Of a stretch of DNA of 5,160 bases, positions 4,864-5,160 are shown in pieces. The stretch is from an uncultured Acetatifactor sp. (GTDB lineage: Bacteria > Bacillota > Clostridia > Lachnospirales > Lachnospiraceae), in the NCBI GenBank assembly GCA_910584235.1, contig CAJTZD010000127.1, positions 1 to 5,160 of the forward strand, in the 5' to 3' direction. A model generated the notes under the pieces. It was not told the DNA's origin. It searched no databases and saw only the letters and a list, made by a program, of their open reading frames with translations. The position numbers and the translations under genes were made by a program. Position 1 is the stretch's first letter. Every line of letters starts with the position of its first letter.

Positions 4864-4907
4864 GGCTCTGGAAAGAGCCAAAACACCGTGGAGGTCAGCC
4901 CCTCCAC
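4864..4907 (+). other. Two tandem hairpins after the transposase gene
   Basis: GGCTCT/AGAGCC (4864-4869/4874-4879) with loop GGAA, then GTGGAGG/CCTCCAC (4888-4894/4901-4907) with a 6-base loop. Neither has a plus-strand T-tract. The stretch AAAACACCGTGGAGGT leading into the second matches the attenuator region (2835-2850) at 15 of 16 bases. Confidence 0.35.
4880..4895. repeat. 16-base near-copy of the attenuator arm at 2835-2850
   Basis: AAAACACCGTGGAGGT here against AAAACACCGTGCAGGT at 2835-2850, one mismatch. In both places it forms one arm of a hairpin. The copies lie on opposite sides of the IS. Confidence 0.3.
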
Positions 4908-4914
4908 CCAGACA

Positions 4915-5160
4915 GACCGCCAACGGCGATGCTGGCTATGCGTCCGCTGATCTACTCAGCGCCATCTGAAACCAGCGGCAGGTCGGTGAGATTCATATCT
5001 ATAAACAAGAACTGTAACCGGCAGGGTATTTATACCATGGGGCTTAGACCCCGGTTAGGAGCTTCGCCGGCACTCGGTGTATGAACAGGTGGGACGAAGG
5101 AAGTTGGGACTCTGATCCCCAGAGACACGGAAGGTTCACCATCATAGCTGACAGAGGGAA
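4915..5160 (+). ncRNA. Highly structured noncoding region, unassigned (IS 3' guide RNA region or group II intron leader), continues past the right edge
   Basis: No convincing gene. Seen: GACCGCC/GGC-A-GGTC (4915-4921/4977-4984) enclosing GCTGG/CCAGC (4931-4935/4972-4976) and GCTGA/TCAGC (4946-4950/4956-4960). Next comes a three-way unit: CCGGC/GCCGG (5018-5022/5066-5070) encloses GGTA/TACC (5025-5028/5033-5036) and GGGG/CCCC (5039-5042/5049-5052). Then CTCTG/CAGAG (5110-5114/5120-5124). Option 1: downstream noncoding region of an IS1111-type element, which carries the guide RNA. Option 2: domain I of a group II intron; the purine-rich tail (GACACGGAAGG, ACAGAGGGAA) is reminiscent from memory of sequence before intron reverse transcriptase genes, but no 5' GTGYG boundary was found and no reverse transcriptase is in view. 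I cannot choose firmly. Confidence 0.35.
5056..5065. repeat. 10-bp direct repeat TAGGAGCTTC, right copy
   Basis: Same ten bases as 3198-3207 at the left end of the IS. Here they lie between the GGGG/CCCC hairpin and the closing GCCGG arm of the three-way unit. Confidence 0.25.

Noticed and set aside
4880..4920. 5' boundary of a group II intron
   Set aside because: The conserved GTGYG start is missing; GTGGA at 4888 does not fit. The intron reading is kept only as an alternative for the far-right region.
4797..5081. Stop-free in-frame continuation of the transposase for about 94 codons, and a 51-codon ORF from ATG 4929
   Set aside because: The transposase already has a complete C-terminus, no slippery site or recoding signal was seen, and the region is dominated by RNA helices. 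The composition does not look like a protein.
1..5160. CRISPR array or toxin-antitoxin gene pair
   Set aside because: No regularly spaced repeats, and no small paired genes with toxin or antitoxin features were found.

Overview
The window looks like part of an integrative or mobilizable element from a gut-type Clostridia (Bacillota, probably Oscillospiraceae or Lachnospiraceae). This is an inference from the moderately high GC, strong AGGAGG ribosome binding sites, near-consensus TATAAT promoters and the gene families present. No housekeeping gene is visible, so the host cannot be fixed.

Left two thirds (1-3090, minus strand): a leftward operon. From upstream to downstream it holds a small unrecognised protein (2802-2581), a serine recombinase with resolvase core, recombinase domain, zinc ribbon and C-terminal coiled coil (2565-1105), and a RecD/TraA-type helicase that starts at TTG behind a perfect Shine-Dalgarno and runs off the left edge (1080-1). 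The gaps are 15 and 24 bases, with no terminator between genes.

Control region (2803-3147): the most interesting part. A leftward TTTACA-17-TATAAT promoter (3090-3062) starts a leader of about 250 nt ending in a 14-bp hairpin plus T-tract, an attenuator just before the small gene. Inside the leader a TTGAAA-17-TATAAT promoter points the other way and would make a counter-transcript of about the first 95 nt of the leader. An 8-base leader segment in that overlap is exactly complementary to the 5' arm of the attenuator. This is the layout of antisense-RNA transcriptional attenuation known from plasmids pT181 and pIP501, here apparently in front of a recombinase operon. Two copies of an ATGGGCCCAT palindrome, one in the promoter spacer and one 60 bp upstream, suggest an additional protein operator.

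Right side (about 3160-4860, plus strand): an IS110-family insertion sequence with a 493-residue DEDD/serine transposase. Its 5' noncoding region folds into two plus-strand hairpins, the second with a symmetric 7x7 internal loop and its 3' arm covering the ribosome binding site. This is a candidate bridge RNA (guide RNA of IS110 recombinases) and/or a translational lock. A 23-codon ORF with an ideal ribosome binding site runs into the left end of the IS and may be the stump of an interrupted gene.

Far right (4797-5160): no convincing gene, but dense secondary structure. It may be the 3' noncoding part of the IS, or the domain I leader of a group II intron continuing beyond the window; the sequence alone does not settle this.
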